A stretch of DNA of 64,000 bases from a cyanobacterium endosymbiont of Rhopalodia gibberula. Lineage in GTDB: Bacteria > Cyanobacteriota > Cyanobacteriia > Cyanobacteriales > Microcystaceae. The stretch spans positions 1,897,740 through 1,961,739 of the forward strand of contig NZ_AP018341.1 of the NCBI RefSeq assembly GCF_003574135.1, written 5' to 3'. The position numbers and the translations under genes were made by a program. This document shows positions 1 to 9,839 of the stretch, in pieces (the first letter of the stretch is position 1; every line of letters begins with the position of its first letter). The notes under the pieces are model-generated. The model saw nothing but the letters and a program-made list of their open reading frames with translations. It was not told the origin of the DNA and did not search any database.

Positions 1-595
1 TTATTATAATTGGGAAGCATAAATTCTCTAAGTAATTCAAATACTAAAAATTTATTCTCTTCAAATACAAAATTTTAAAGTGGAAGATTGATCGCATATC
101 CTTCATAAAAATGTCGCACTGTATAGACTATTTACTCTGCAAGCTCCACTAATTTCATAAAACGAATGACTTTAATTCCTTTGCACTCAACTTCTAATAC
201 GGTAAAAGTCTTTAGGACATCCCTGATGGGTAAGTTTCATCAAGTCCGACTAACTGAATGTTTTAGAAACAGCTGATCTCCAGATTCAAAATCCCCAATA
301 TTGGAGATTAATTTCAAGAGATATCTCCATAAATTAACACTGGAAAACTTTTGGTTAAACAGTGTTTAGGAGTAACGTAATCACTCTTATCAGATTTGAA
401 TTCTTCGAACGACTTACCCAAAATAAGTTAATAAAGTCATTGATGACAGTAAACTTCTTCTATATAAACCGCGCAGGTGTACAACATAGATTTTTTTTGA
501 TTAAGATGTAGAACCGGACACGACAATCTATCATTCAGACAACTTCATGAATAAGGTCAAACAATCTGCACTGTACACGAAGGACCACGAGGGAT
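1..595. other. Non-coding stretch with a decayed coding trace on the minus strand
   Basis: No intact gene. On the minus strand at about 130-330 there are consecutive coding-looking fragments in two frames: KLISNIGDFESGDQLFLKH, then a piece containing QLVGLDETYPSGM, and after a one-base shift a piece ending IRFMKLVELAE and a stop. This looks like the C-terminal end of a dead gene of unrecognised family. The rest is AT-rich without visible signals. Confidence 0.35.
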
Positions 596-907
596 TTACT
601 CTTGATTTGATTCGGGAGAATGGGGATGAATTTGTTCCTCGCTAGGACATTCATCAGCAATAGGGAGCTCAGAATTGTATCTTGAGACGGATGCTAGTTT
701 CTGACTCAGAGAACCAATACTCTCGAGTCGGACCATTTCCTCCCAGGAGCTAATCTCGTCATCTTCTTCGGTTTCATAACGGATTGTGACTAAGTCTCCT
801 TCTAGGGAGACTATAGTAGCTCCTTCAATCCAACGCTGTTGATCCCGCAAGAAAAGACAGACTTCACGACCCTCTGTACAGATTTGATAAATCTTACGAT
901 GTAGCAT
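596..907 (-). CDS. Small conserved cyanobacterial protein (DUF6679-like)
   Basis: 103 residues, starting MLHRKIYQICTEGREVCLFL. The N-terminal 70 residues (REVCLFLRDQQRWIEGA, then GDLVTIRYETEEDDEISSWE and EEMVRLESIGS) match a small, highly conserved cyanobacterial family that I associate with DUF6679; the family number is from memory. The compact acidic beta-rich core suggests a small regulatory or binding domain, but no function is established. The tail after residue 75 is Ser/Glu/Pro-rich and probably disordered. It stands alone, with a gene desert upstream (908-2342). Retention in such an eroded region argues that it is under selection. Confidence 0.8.
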   Translation of the reverse strand: MLHRKIYQICTEGREVCLFLRDQQRWIEGATIVSLEGDLVTIRYETEEDDEISSWEEMVRLESIGSLSQKLASVSRYNSELPIADECPSEEQIHPHSPESNQE

Positions 908-2277
908 AGGTCTCTCCTTAGCAGGTAATACATCTCAGTCATAATAATGTCATCTTAACAATAACATACTGACTCCTGTCCATGAGAAGAGAAAATCTTT
1001 TGGTTTAGCTAAATAGTTTAGATGAGTTGCTCCCAAAAATAGTCTAAATCTAGGTTGTTTAAGTCTAATGCTTTCCAGAAAAGGTTGTACTCAGTATAAT
1101 CTCCAAAAGAAATGATTATAGCTCTTCTAGATTAAGAATATACAGAGTTACAGTCAACAACTTCTAAAATTTTTATCAAATCAAGATTTTATTGTTAGCT
1201 ATCATACACGATACTTTTACATACTATGTAAAGGTACTGTTTTTAACGGTGTATCATTTTGTGTAATATATTGGTGCTAAAAAATTTAGTGCTACATGAG
1301 TTTTTAGGATAATTGAAATTAGACATTGTCTAAATATCATCTCGTCACTTTTGAATCCATCGCTGAGAAAAATTAACAGTGTAAATAATGTTTTCTTTCC
1401 CTCTATAGTTGTGTTAACTATCTTGACGAATTTCAAATTTCTGGATTGTAATTTGTCTATAAACATAAAAAAGAAAGTCTAGAGAGGGTATAAATAGCAT
1501 ATCTACTATCATGAACAAGCATTAGCTTAAATTGAGCTATTAATTTTTCTAATCTATTAAATTAGACTATATAGTTCGTATTGAGAAATGTTTTAGTGAA
1601 TAAACAGTACTTTTCTGTATTTATAATATCCTTACAAAATTTTTAATTTTTTAAAATTGTTAATGACTGACATCTCTTTGATTTTTTTTCTCTGAACTTT
1701 TTCCCATTCCCTGCTCCCTATTTTTAACTATAAATTAACTATTCTAAGTTCAGTCTGAATGAGAATGGAAAGTTAAAAAAAGAAACCCAACTAAATATGC
1801 TCAGAATATAGGAACAAGATAAAAGTTTAGATGATATTTAATCAATAAAAAAACAAGATAAATAAGTAGGTAAAACTAAAAAATTTAAAAAAAAAGAAAT
1901 AGAGACGATAATTATTTTTGATAATGACTCAGTTCACATACTAATCTAGTTAAAGCTAAACTGAAAAAATGGGAATAAAAAGAATTATATTTGTTTAACT
2001 TATAAATTTATAATCTTGACCTAAATATGATATAAAAAATCTGATATAAAAGTAGTGTTCTAAAATAGAAATTTATAAAATTACTAGAAAGATGTTTAGA
2101 GTTATCTACTCATAGTAGTCTAACCATTAGAAAATTTTATAAAAATAGTCAATTGACTATTAGATCCTTGTCTTGGATAGATAAAAATGTCTATTTTTAA
2201 GATAAATTACCGGCTAAATGTTTTATTTTGCAAGGTTTCCAAAAATTTATCATGCAAAATATGCTAACCATAAACAA
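908..2277. other. Gene-free AT-rich stretch with a transposase relic
   Basis: About 1.4 kb upstream of the DUF6679-like gene and downstream of opcA. A 70-codon frame on the minus strand at 1254-1466 has no family features and is not called. A decayed IS630-type transposase fragment lies at about 1896-2053 and is listed separately. Otherwise nothing recognisable. Confidence 0.6.
1896..2053 (+). pseudogene. IS630-type transposase relic (copy 1)
   Basis: The plus strand reads EIETIIIFDNDSVH, then a frameshift, and later YNLDLNMI*KI*YKS. This matches the catalytic core of IS630/Tc1 transposases (DNxxxH, then SPxLNxIExxW) with the glutamate and tryptophan codons of the second motif turned into stops. 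A second fragment at 30061-30286 has the same motifs and similar DNA, so both came from one element family. No terminal inverted repeats were visible. Confidence 0.55.
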
Positions 2278-2318
2278 AGGGCAGTTTTAAAGGATAAATT
2301 TACCTTTAAACTTGCCCT
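2278..2318 (-). terminator. Probable rho-independent terminator of opcA
   Basis: Arms at 2278-2293 and 2303-2318 pair over 16 positions with one mismatch and one G-T wobble around a 9-nt loop. On the minus strand the stem is followed by TTTGTTT. It lies 25 bp past the opcA stop. Confidence 0.65.
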
Positions 2319-2342
2319 CAAACATTGAGAATAAGTTAACCC

Positions 2343-3713
2343 TTAAGATTGACTCGCCAATTTAAGAATTTGGTCTACAACTTCCATACTTTCTTTATAA
2401 AGAAGATCCTGACCCCAGCGTTGCAATTGTTTACTCAACAGTTGGTCAGTTTTTTGATCTGCTAAGGAAGTTACTTGTTCAATACGACAGGCTTGCGCGC
2501 CGCCAGAAGCTTCCATCCGCATACATCCAGTAGTTCCTGAACAGAAAACTGTGCAACAGTCTGCTTCAAGATTAGTTGAACTCAACTTAAGACTAATTAA
2601 GTCCCCTAAAACTTCACCCCAGTCTGTTAAAGGAACCCCTGCTAGTTCTACTTCAATAGATCTATTTTCACCATTGATAAACTCAATTCGTCGAATATCG
2701 TATTCTCCACTTTCGTGCTTATAATCAACAGGTTTCCATTGTAAGCGACTGGCGATCCATCCAAGGAACATCAATGCTTGGGCTGGATTCCCCTTCTCAT
2801 AATCAATAGTTCCCCGATCAATTTCTTGGACAGCATCACGACGTTCCGGGGGATCAAATGCAGCAGCGGTTAACTCTTGCCACGCACCTAAACGCGCCCA
2901 GTTTAAATCGGCTAAAGAAACATCATCGGCTAACATTTCAATAGTGCGAAATAAATCTCCTTCAGGATCGCTAAAAATACTAGAGTCGATAATCAGGGTG
3001 TCCCCTTGGGATACTAGACGTTTGAACAAGCTGTATTCAGGAGCAGGTTCAGCTTTCCACCAAACAAAAGTAGACAGCCCACTAATAGTCAAATCAGAGA
3101 TAATCCCTCCAATTCTATCCAAAGCTTCTGCGGTTCCGTGTAAGGTGATATACTCACAACAAACTAAAGTATTTTGACTGCGTTTATTGACTGGACAATA
3201 GGCAGAAACTTGAGCTTTGACTCCGTTATCCTCGCCAACGGTAGGACAAAGGGTGATGATTCGACAAGGATTCGCCGAAGCGATGGTATCGGCAATTCCT
3301 GTACCTTCCAAATCGGGAGTGTACTGTTGAGAAGCCCGTTGCTGTACATCGGTTAGTCTTCCTTCAGCTTTGGCTTTTTCAAGTTCTTTCTTCAACCTAT
3401 CGAGTAAGGCTTGGCTGGATTTCCCTGTTACCTCTATCTCATAAGCTTTCTGGGCTGATTTAACCGCGGCGATAGTCCGAGGTCCAGCGATGCCATCTAC
3501 TGGACCAGTATAAAAGCCTAGGGTAGCTAATAAATGTTGGGTGGGTTCAGGTTCATAAACCACAAAGGTAAAAGTGGTTGCCCTAGTAGCAGCTATCCCA
3601 TCTCCATCTGTGCCGTAACTTTGCCAAATACTGGCTAGTTCAGTCTCAATGACATCGATAGAAACATCCTTTGGATCTTGTAGGGAAACTAGAGGGGGGG
3701 TTTGGGTAGTCAT
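2343..3713 (-). CDS. opcA: OpcA, glucose-6-phosphate dehydrogenase assembly/activator protein
   Basis: 456 residues, normal for cyanobacterial OpcA. It promotes oligomerisation and activity of Zwf in the oxidative pentose phosphate pathway. Residues about 57-108 (LLATLGFYTGPVDGIAGPRT) form a peptidoglycan-binding-like helical repeat, usual at the N-terminus of cyanobacterial OpcA; the OpcA domain follows. The protein is cysteine-rich: Cys150, 156, 173, 185, 186, 386, 387, 391, 397 and 409. The C-terminal group includes cysteines in the region reported as thioredoxin targets in Anabaena (from memory). It lies 46 bp downstream of zwf on the same strand, so the two are probably cotranscribed and end at the hairpin at 2278-2318. 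The ATG is supported by the conserved start MTTQTPPLVSLQDPKDVS. Confidence 0.95.
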   Translation of the reverse strand: MTTQTPPLVSLQDPKDVSIDVIETELASIWQSYGTDGDGIAATRATTFTFVVYEPEPTQHLLATLGFYTGPVDGIAGPRTIAAVKSAQKAYEIEVTGKSSQALLDRLKKELEKAKAEGRLTDVQQRASQQYTPDLEGTGIADTIASANPCRIITLCPTVGEDNGVKAQVSAYCPVNKRSQNTLVCCEYITLHGTAEALDRIGGIISDLTISGLSTFVWWKAEPAPEYSLFKRLVSQGDTLIIDSSIFSDPEGDLFRTIEMLADDVSLADLNWARLGAWQELTAAAFDPPERRDAVQEIDRGTIDYEKGNPAQALMFLGWIASRLQWKPVDYKHESGEYDIRRIEFINGENRSIEVELAGVPLTDWGEVLGDLISLKLSSTNLEADCCTVFCSGTTGCMRMEASGGAQACRIEQVTSLADQKTDQLLSKQLQRWGQDLLYKESMEVVDQILKLASQS

Positions 3714-3759
3714 GGTGGGTTCTTCGTTTACATTCTACAATTAACAATTGTTTCCTCAA

Positions 3760-5289
3760 CTACAATCGTCGCCAACGCCGACCATCGCGGTTCAACAACA
3801 ATTCAGCTTCTTCGGGTTCCCAGGTTCCGGCTTCGTATTGAGGAACGGTAGACGGGTCGGCTTCGCCGTCCCAAGCAGATAAAATGGGAGTGACAACACG
3901 CCAAGCTTCTTCCACTTCATCAGCACGAGTAAATAGGGTTTGATCCCCTAACATAGTGTCGAGGAGGAGACGATGGTAAGCATCAGCGGTTGCCATGCCA
4001 AAGGAAGACCCATAATTAAAGTCCATTTCCACTGTACGGGTTCTCAATTCTGCCCCAGGCATTTTGGCTTCAAACCTTAGAGCAATACCCTCATTGGGTT
4101 GAATTCGCATACTCAATATGTTCGCATTAGTCTGATGAGCAACAGATTGGAAAATAAGTAGGGGAACTTCCTTAAATTGAATGGCAATTTCAGTGACTTT
4201 TTTAGGTAGACGTTTTCCTGTCCGTAGATAAAAAGGAACCCCTTTCCAACGCCAGTTATCAATCATTAATTTCATGGCGACGTAGGTGGGGGTAGTGGAA
4301 TTGGGGTTAACTCCTGGTTCTTCCCGATAGCCAGCAACAGATTTTCCTTTCATCCATCCTGCTTTATACTGTCCACGAACTGCTGAATTTTCTAAGTTGT
4401 GAAGATCTGCGAGGCGTGTCGCTTGCAATACTTTTACTTTTTCATTACGAACACTATCAGCACTTAGAGCGTTAGGAGGTTCCATCGCCGTTAGACAAAA
4501 CAGCTGCATTAAGTGATTTTGCAGCATGTCCCGCAAGGCCCCAGAGCTTTCATAATAACCCGCCCGATCTTCAACCCCGACGGTTTCAGCCACAGTAATT
4601 TGAACGTTATCTACAAATTGACGGTTCCAAAGGGGCTCAAAAATGGCGTTGGCAAAGCGGAAAACCAACAAGTTCTGAACAGTTTCTTTCCCTAAATAAT
4701 GGTCAATGCGATAAACTTGTTCTTCTTTACAAACGTTTTGAACAATCCGGTTTAAAACTTGAGCTGAACTTAAGTCTTTACCAAAAGGTTTTTCAATGAC
4801 AATACGGTGTTTGACAGGATCACTTAGCATTCCTGTCGCCCCTAGTTGTTTGATGCCAGGAGGAAAGAAGCTAGGGGAAACCGAGAGATAAAAGACGCGG
4901 TTGCCTCGTGTTCCTCGCTTATCGTCGAGTTCTTCTAAGAAAGCTTTAAGTTTGTGATAGCTTTCTGACTCATCCATGTTGCCACGGCAATAGAATAACC
5001 CTTGGGCAAAATCATTCCAGAGTTGTTCGTTGCCGATACCATCAGAGAATTCTTCAATTCCCTTACGCATCTGTTCCCGAAAAAAATCGTGACTCCAGTC
5101 CCGACGGGCAACCCCTACGATAGTTAGTCCTGGGGGAAGTCGCCGTTCTTGTTTCATTTTATAGACGGCGGGAACGAGTTTCCGTTGAGTAAGGTCGCCA
5201 GAAGCCCCAAAAATTACGAGTATTAGGGGTTCTGGGGTTCTTTCTTGGCGTAGTCCTACGCGGAAGGGGTTTTCTAGCAGCGTTACCAT
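3760..5289 (-). CDS. zwf: Glucose-6-phosphate 1-dehydrogenase
   Basis: Oxidises glucose-6-phosphate to 6-phosphogluconolactone and makes NADPH. The frame is open up to 5445, but the extra 52 residues are AT-driven and atypical. The ATG at 5289 gives [15 protein letters not shown] and 509 residues, the usual cyanobacterial length, with AAGGAG about 14 nt upstream. Visible motifs are the nucleotide-binding [11 protein letters not shown] (residues 28-38), the substrate/catalytic RIDHYLGKE (194-202) and the C-terminal [11 protein letters not shown]. Cys187 is present in NVCKEE. Position 445, in [13 protein letters not shown], is Thr; as I recall, free-living relatives have Cys there and form a regulatory Cys187-Cys445 disulfide. 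The gene sits between fbp and opcA on one strand; the 0.93-kb gap to fbp suggests its own promoter. Confidence 0.95.
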   Translation of the reverse strand: MVTLLENPFRVGLRQERTPEPLILVIFGASGDLTQRKLVPAVYKMKQERRLPPGLTIVGVARRDWSHDFFREQMRKGIEEFSDGIGNEQLWNDFAQGLFYCRGNMDESESYHKLKAFLEELDDKRGTRGNRVFYLSVSPSFFPPGIKQLGATGMLSDPVKHRIVIEKPFGKDLSSAQVLNRIVQNVCKEEQVYRIDHYLGKETVQNLLVFRFANAIFEPLWNRQFVDNVQITVAETVGVEDRAGYYESSGALRDMLQNHLMQLFCLTAMEPPNALSADSVRNEKVKVLQATRLADLHNLENSAVRGQYKAGWMKGKSVAGYREEPGVNPNSTTPTYVAMKLMIDNWRWKGVPFYLRTGKRLPKKVTEIAIQFKEVPLLIFQSVAHQTNANILSMRIQPNEGIALRFEAKMPGAELRTRTVEMDFNYGSSFGMATADAYHRLLLDTMLGDQTLFTRADEVEEAWRVVTPILSAWDGEADPSTVPQYEAGTWEPEEAELLLNRDGRRWRRL

Positions 5290-6222
5290 AGAGTTTTCAA
5301 ATGCTCCTTCGTTAATCTCCAGTGTACTGAGAACTTCTTTGATTTCAGGGAACTTATCACAGAAAATTAAGCTTTGGTTATTATATCTGTATTCAGATAT
5401 CTTGGGAAGAGTGGTAGAAAACAAAAGAAAACACAAAGAAAGCAACTTTTGAATGTTTCTAGCTTTTAGCTCTTTTATAGTTTAAAGTTTTATTTTGAAA
5501 GATTATTGTATTTCTTATAAAAAAAAGATAACTATTTATTGGTATTAATAATTTATAAAAAAATTTAATTTTGATTGTATCAAATTAATCTAATTTCTTA
5601 TCATTGCTAGCTTTAATAAGTGTTGACAACCTAAGTATTTAATACTCTATTTTTTTTACTGTAATATCAATTAATACGAATAAAGTTAACTAAAAAAAAT
5701 TATTTATAAAAATTGTTAATCTTTTTTACTAACTTTTATTTTAATTTTTGCTAAAACTTAAAAACTTTTTTTAATGAACTTTATTCTCAATTGTGTGTGA
5801 ACAATTACATTTTTATTTCTAGAAAATAGAACTAATTTGTTAGAAACTAGCTTTCCTAGAGAAAATGAGTAGCAAAAATAATTTTTAAAAATTTATGTTG
5901 TCTTTTGCTTAAAAATTTTTGTATTGTTGTTATTCTTGTTTTTTCAATGCTGATATGATGTTTATATCCCATAAATTTGAACGAGTAAAATCTTTGCAAA
6001 GTCTGCTCTTCTGGTAATTAGTAAGCCTAAAAATTTCCACAAGAACCCTACAGCTCTTAGGTTTTGACTAAAACCTAAGAGCTGTAGGGTTCTTGCTAAT
6101 TGCTATCAGAGTTGGGATAACCCACATCCGTAGCTTTTTTTTCTAACTATCTAGGAAAAAGAACAAGCCTCTCAATACAAAGACTCTATAAGGAGTAGAC
6201 CAAAATATTACGCCTTTGCCGT
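5290..6222. other. AT-rich gap between fbp and zwf
   Basis: About 0.93 kb with no gene. In several filamentous cyanobacteria tal lies between fbp and zwf; I see no trace of transaldolase on either strand here. The one strong structure is the perfect hairpin at 6040-6095. Confidence 0.6.
6040..6095. terminator. Long perfect hairpin downstream of fbp
   Basis: Arms at 6040-6065 and 6070-6095 are perfectly complementary over 26 bp with a 4-nt GACT loop. It begins 127 bp past the fbp stop. On the minus strand the stem is followed after 7 nt by TTTTT. It may terminate fbp, but the stem is far longer than ordinary terminators and has mixed base composition, so another role is possible. Confidence 0.55.
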
Positions 6223-7260
6223 CTAATTTTCCCGATTTTTGCGATCTTCAATAAATGACTCAACGAGCTTAACATCGTCTTTAGAACCGATCACTAATGG
6301 AGTTCTTGCGTGCAGTTTATCGGGAACGATATCTAAGATTCTTGTGGTACCGTCGCTAGCCTTTCCTCCTGCTTGTTCAATCAAAAAAGCGAGGGGCGCA
6401 GTTTCATAAAGCAATCGTAATTTTCCCTCAGGTTTTTTAACTGTGCCTGGATAAAGAAATACTCCCCCTTGCATTAAAATTCGGTGTACATCTCCGACCA
6501 AAGCTCCACTATAACGAGCGGTGTATCCTTCATGGCGGTGAACATAACGAGTATAGTCTCGAAAAGCTTCATCCCACTGCCAAAAATTTCCTTCATTGTT
6601 ACTGTAAACCGGTCCATGATCGGGAATCTTAATATCTTCTTGAGCAAGGATAAATTCTCCTAAACTGGGGTCAAGAAGAAAAGAGTGAACCCCATGACCA
6701 ATGGAGTAAACTAACATAGTCGAAGGACCATAGAGAATATATCCGGCTGCTAGTTGTCCTTTGCCATCTTGCAATAAATCCGCTTCATCTTCATTCATTA
6801 CCTGTTGTTGACGAATGGCAAAAATAGATCCCACGTTTAAGTTAATATCCACATTAGAGGAACCATCGATGGGATCATAAAGAAGAGTATAGCGTCCGAT
6901 AGGACAATTTTCTGGAATATAATAGGGGTTGTCCATTTCTTCAGAAGCCAGACGACAAACTAAGCCACTTTGCTTAAATACAGAAATAAATACATCGTTA
7001 GCGTAGACATCCATCTTTTTGACGGATTCTCCCTGAACATTAGTTTCTCCCGTAAATCCTAAAACATCGGCCATCAGACCGGCACGGCTAAGGCGACGGG
7101 CAATCAGTTTCCCAGCCAAGGCAATGCGGGTCATGATAGCACTAAGATCCTGGGCTTCCGGGGAAAAGCTTTGGAGTTGTTGGAGAATGTGGCGAGAAAG
7201 AGTAGTACAGTCACGATCTAGGCTGCATTCTGGAACAGCTACAGGCTGGAAGCTAGTCAT
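6223..7260 (-). CDS. fbp: Class I fructose-1,6-bisphosphatase
   Basis: 345 residues, normal for class I FBPase. Hydrolyses fructose-1,6-bisphosphate to fructose-6-phosphate, driving gluconeogenesis and carbon recycling through the pentose phosphate pathway. The metal-binding motif [13 protein letters not shown] and the following [11 protein letters not shown] are intact, as are the C-terminal [15 protein letters not shown] and the [10 protein letters not shown] segment. It is not the bifunctional GlpX-type FBPase/SBPase used in the cyanobacterial Calvin cycle. Zwf and opcA lie downstream on the same strand, which fits a role in supplying hexose phosphate. A possible promoter (TTGATT, 18 bp, TATAGA on the minus strand) lies upstream at about 7306-7335; this is a weak call. 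Confidence 0.95.
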   Translation of the reverse strand: MTSFQPVAVPECSLDRDCTTLSRHILQQLQSFSPEAQDLSAIMTRIALAGKLIARRLSRAGLMADVLGFTGETNVQGESVKKMDVYANDVFISVFKQSGLVCRLASEEMDNPYYIPENCPIGRYTLLYDPIDGSSNVDINLNVGSIFAIRQQQVMNEDEADLLQDGKGQLAAGYILYGPSTMLVYSIGHGVHSFLLDPSLGEFILAQEDIKIPDHGPVYSNNEGNFWQWDEAFRDYTRYVHRHEGYTARYSGALVGDVHRILMQGGVFLYPGTVKKPEGKLRLLYETAPLAFLIEQAGGKASDGTTRILDIVPDKLHARTPLVIGSKDDVKLVESFIEDRKNREN

Positions 7261-8065
7261 AATGAAGTCATCCGGTCAAAAGTTAAGAAGTCAGAAGTTT
7301 GACTTCATCTATATTGCTTGTGATCGATCTTAATCAATGATCGCTGCTTTGCTCAATAACTTTAGATTAGCTTCAGGTTATGCCGGAATTATTGATCAAA
7401 TCAAAATGAACACAGAAATGAATCTAAAATTAGAGTAATCGAAGGATATAACCTAATGTATTAGAGTGAATAATACATTAGGTAGCTAAATAGGCTTAAT
7501 ACCTAAACTTTCTAGTTATTATTCTAATTTTTAAACTTTTATTGCCTATTCTTGAGAGGTAAAATATTGTTCACCCTGCGGATCATGCCAATAATTTTGT
7601 AAAAGATTATGGATTATAAAATCCTAAGAGCTCTTTTCGATATTTTCGTCATAATTTTCTTTTTTTTAACTATATTTCCCTAGTCGCGTTTAAGAAACCT
7701 TTCTAAGGTTAGTATAAAAGTACTTTATTTATCTCATCAAACATATGACATTCGTAACTTCACATCAATAAAATACGGGAAATATAAAGAGTCAAAAACT
7801 ATCAGAAATAGTAACATCTATCATTTTTTTAGATAGACATAGAAATCCAGTCTCAATAGAGCATTATAAATTTGGATTATTAGTAGGATCAGGCTATCTT
7901 TCTACTTAGAGAAAACAGGAGCTTAAATTCCAATTGAATGGACTGTATATTAAGCATAATTATCGATCAAAAGTTTTTTTATAGAAGTTAATTTTTAAAA
8001 TTTGATCATAGATTGACTAGCAATACAAAAAAAATATTACTAATCAATCTACTTAGAGTTTACGT
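7261..8065. other. AT-rich gap upstream of fbp
   Basis: 0.8 kb with no recognisable gene or gene remnant. Contains a perfect 13-bp inverted repeat with a 7-nt loop at 7451-7483. The first 100 bp probably carry the fbp promoter. Confidence 0.55.
7451..7483. repeat. Inverted repeat, 13-bp arms
   Basis: Arms 7451-7463 (ACCTAATGTATTA) and 7471-7483 are exact complements around a 7-nt loop. No T-run follows on either strand, so it is an isolated hairpin or operator-like site rather than a clear terminator. Confidence 0.5.
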
Positions 8066-8482
8066 TCAGACTCCACTTATATGAATAATAATATCCCGTT
8101 TATGACTACCTGATCGGTGTTCCCAAAGATAAACACCTTGCCAAATGCCTAACATTAATCGACCTTGACTAATAGGAATTTGCTCAGAGGTCTTTGTTAA
8201 CGCCGAGCGAATATGGGCAGGCATATCGTCAGGTCCTTCGGTGCTATGAACATATCGTCCTGATTCGGGAACTAATTGGGTAAAGAAATTAGATAAATCT
8301 ATTAAAACATCAGGATCAGCATTTTCTTGAATTACCAATGATGCTGATGTATGAAGTACGAAAATAGTACACAATCCTGTTTTAATTCCAGACTCAGCAA
8401 CCGCTTCTTCCACCGTACGGGTAATGCGATGAAAATCTTTTCCTCTGGTCGTAATAGATAGTTTCTTCTGATGGCAATTCAT
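8066..8482 (-). CDS. YjbQ-family protein (UPF0047, secondary thiamine-phosphate synthase type)
   Basis: 138 residues, the full length of this single-domain family. Conserved features are LCTIFVLHTSASLVIQENADP near residue 40-60, the HSTEGPDDMPAH block, and the C-terminal LMLGIWQGVYLWEHR motif. Members have been linked to a weak thiamine-phosphate synthase activity in E. coli, but the physiological role is uncertain. The histidines in HTSAS, DDMPAH and WEHR probably form the active or metal site. It lies 88 bp downstream of prs on the same strand, with a hairpin between them, so it is probably expressed partly with prs. Confidence 0.88.
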   Translation of the reverse strand: MNCHQKKLSITTRGKDFHRITRTVEEAVAESGIKTGLCTIFVLHTSASLVIQENADPDVLIDLSNFFTQLVPESGRYVHSTEGPDDMPAHIRSALTKTSEQIPISQGRLMLGIWQGVYLWEHRSGSHKRDIIIHISGV

Positions 8483-8510
8483 AAATCAGTAACCGATAAT
8501 CAACAATTAG

Positions 8511-8541
8511 TAATCAGCAATTGGTACTCAATTGCTGATTA
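8511..8541. terminator. Hairpin between prs and yjbQ
   Basis: Perfect 13-bp arms at 8511-8523 and 8529-8541 with a 5-nt loop. No T-run follows on the minus strand, and a third, imperfect copy of the arm (CTAATTGTTGATTA) follows at once. It is more likely an attenuating or RNA-stabilising hairpin than a full terminator. Confidence 0.4.
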
Positions 8542-8570
8542 TTTTAAAGCAATAAGAAATGATTAGATAA

Positions 8571-9563
8571 CTAGCGGAACATACTACTAACAGAAGTATC
8601 TTCATGAATGCGCCAGATAGCTTCACCGATCAAGTTAGCAACCGAGAGAACTGTTAATTGTTTAAAACGATGTTCTTTTGGAACACTGATTGTGTTGGTC
8701 ACAATAACTTCTTCCAACATTCCACTCGATAACCTAGAAATGGCTGGTTCTGAGAAGACAGCATGAGTTGCACAGGCATAAACCTGTCTTGCACCTTCTT
8801 TACGCAATAGTCTAGCCCCTTCTAAAATGGTGCCGGCCGTGTCGATCATATCATCGACTAAAACGGCGGTTTTTCCTTGAACATCCCCAATTAAATTTAA
8901 CACTTCAGCCACATTATGAGCTTGACGACGTTTATCAATAATTGCTAAGGGAGCTCCATTAAGTTTTTTAGCAAATGCCCTTGCCCTAGCCACACCTCCC
9001 ACGTCAGGGGAGACAACTACTAAATCAGAAAGCTGTTTACTTGCTAAATAATTAATGATCACGGGAGATCCATAAACGTGATCAAAGGGAATGTCAAAAT
9101 AACCCTGTATTTGGGCTGAATGTAAATCCATGGCTAATACCCGTTGGGCCCCAGCTTCAGTGAATAAATTAGCTACTAATTTAGCTGTAATCGATTCGCG
9201 CCCGGCGGTTTTACGATCAGCCCGTCCATAGGCATAATAGGGAATAACAGCAGTAATTTGCCGCGCTGATGCCCGACGACAGGCATCAATCATAATCAGC
9301 AATTCCATGAAGTGATCATTCACAGGATGAGAACAAGGTTGGATTAAATAAACATCACATCCACGAATAGATTCCTGAATCTGAACATAGAGTTCCCCAT
9401 CAGCAAATTTTTTGCGAACCATTGGACCAATGTTCATTCCTAAATAACAGGCAACCTCTTGCGCCAGAGGAATGTTCGCAGACCCTGAAAAAAGACTTAG
9501 ACGATTGTTCTCTGACAGTGTTGGCGCTGTCGGAGCTAAAGTTAATATAGGAGTATGACTCAC
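8571..9563 (-). CDS. prs: Ribose-phosphate pyrophosphokinase
   Basis: 330 residues, typical of cyanobacterial class I PRPP synthetase. It transfers pyrophosphate from ATP to ribose-5-phosphate, giving PRPP for purine, pyrimidine, His, Trp and NAD synthesis. Visible motifs are the flexible-loop region YGRADRKTAGRESITAK, the metal-binding VLAMDLHSAQIQGYFDIP, VVSPDVGGVARARAFAKKL and the PRPP-binding loop VLVDDMIDTAGTI. The start MSHTPILTLAPTAPTLSENN agrees with the N-terminal extension common in cyanobacteria. It is divergent from bioD, with 0.28 kb between them holding both promoters. Confidence 0.96.
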   Translation of the reverse strand: MSHTPILTLAPTAPTLSENNRLSLFSGSANIPLAQEVACYLGMNIGPMVRKKFADGELYVQIQESIRGCDVYLIQPCSHPVNDHFMELLIMIDACRRASARQITAVIPYYAYGRADRKTAGRESITAKLVANLFTEAGAQRVLAMDLHSAQIQGYFDIPFDHVYGSPVIINYLASKQLSDLVVVSPDVGGVARARAFAKKLNGAPLAIIDKRRQAHNVAEVLNLIGDVQGKTAVLVDDMIDTAGTILEGARLLRKEGARQVYACATHAVFSEPAISRLSSGMLEEVIVTNTISVPKEHRFKQLTVLSVANLIGEAIWRIHEDTSVSSMFR

Positions 9564-9839
9564 AGCAGACTCTTGTCCCTTTAAATTATGGCAAATCTAT
9601 CATCTCAGGTTTTTTACTTGCCTGAGTGAGTTTTCTTCTCTACATACGATCATATCGAACGCTCCCCTCGATAGATATACATGCACAGATAGTTTTTATA
9701 CTTGAAAATTTTAGGTAATCCTTCTGAAAAGTTAGCAAACTAATGAGACAATTAAGAAGAGTTGTTTTTATTGTTCCCTAAACTTAAACAAAACTAAACA
9801 ATTATTAGAAAATTTCAAGAGCTTTTTTTGATTGATAAA

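Noticed and set aside
1254-1466. 70-codon frame on the minus strand
   Set aside because: AT-driven composition, no ribosome site, no family features; lies in a region of debris.
5290-5445. 52-codon N-terminal extension of zwf
   Set aside because: Family starts at [15 protein letters not shown]; the extension is atypical and the ATG at 5289 has a ribosome site.
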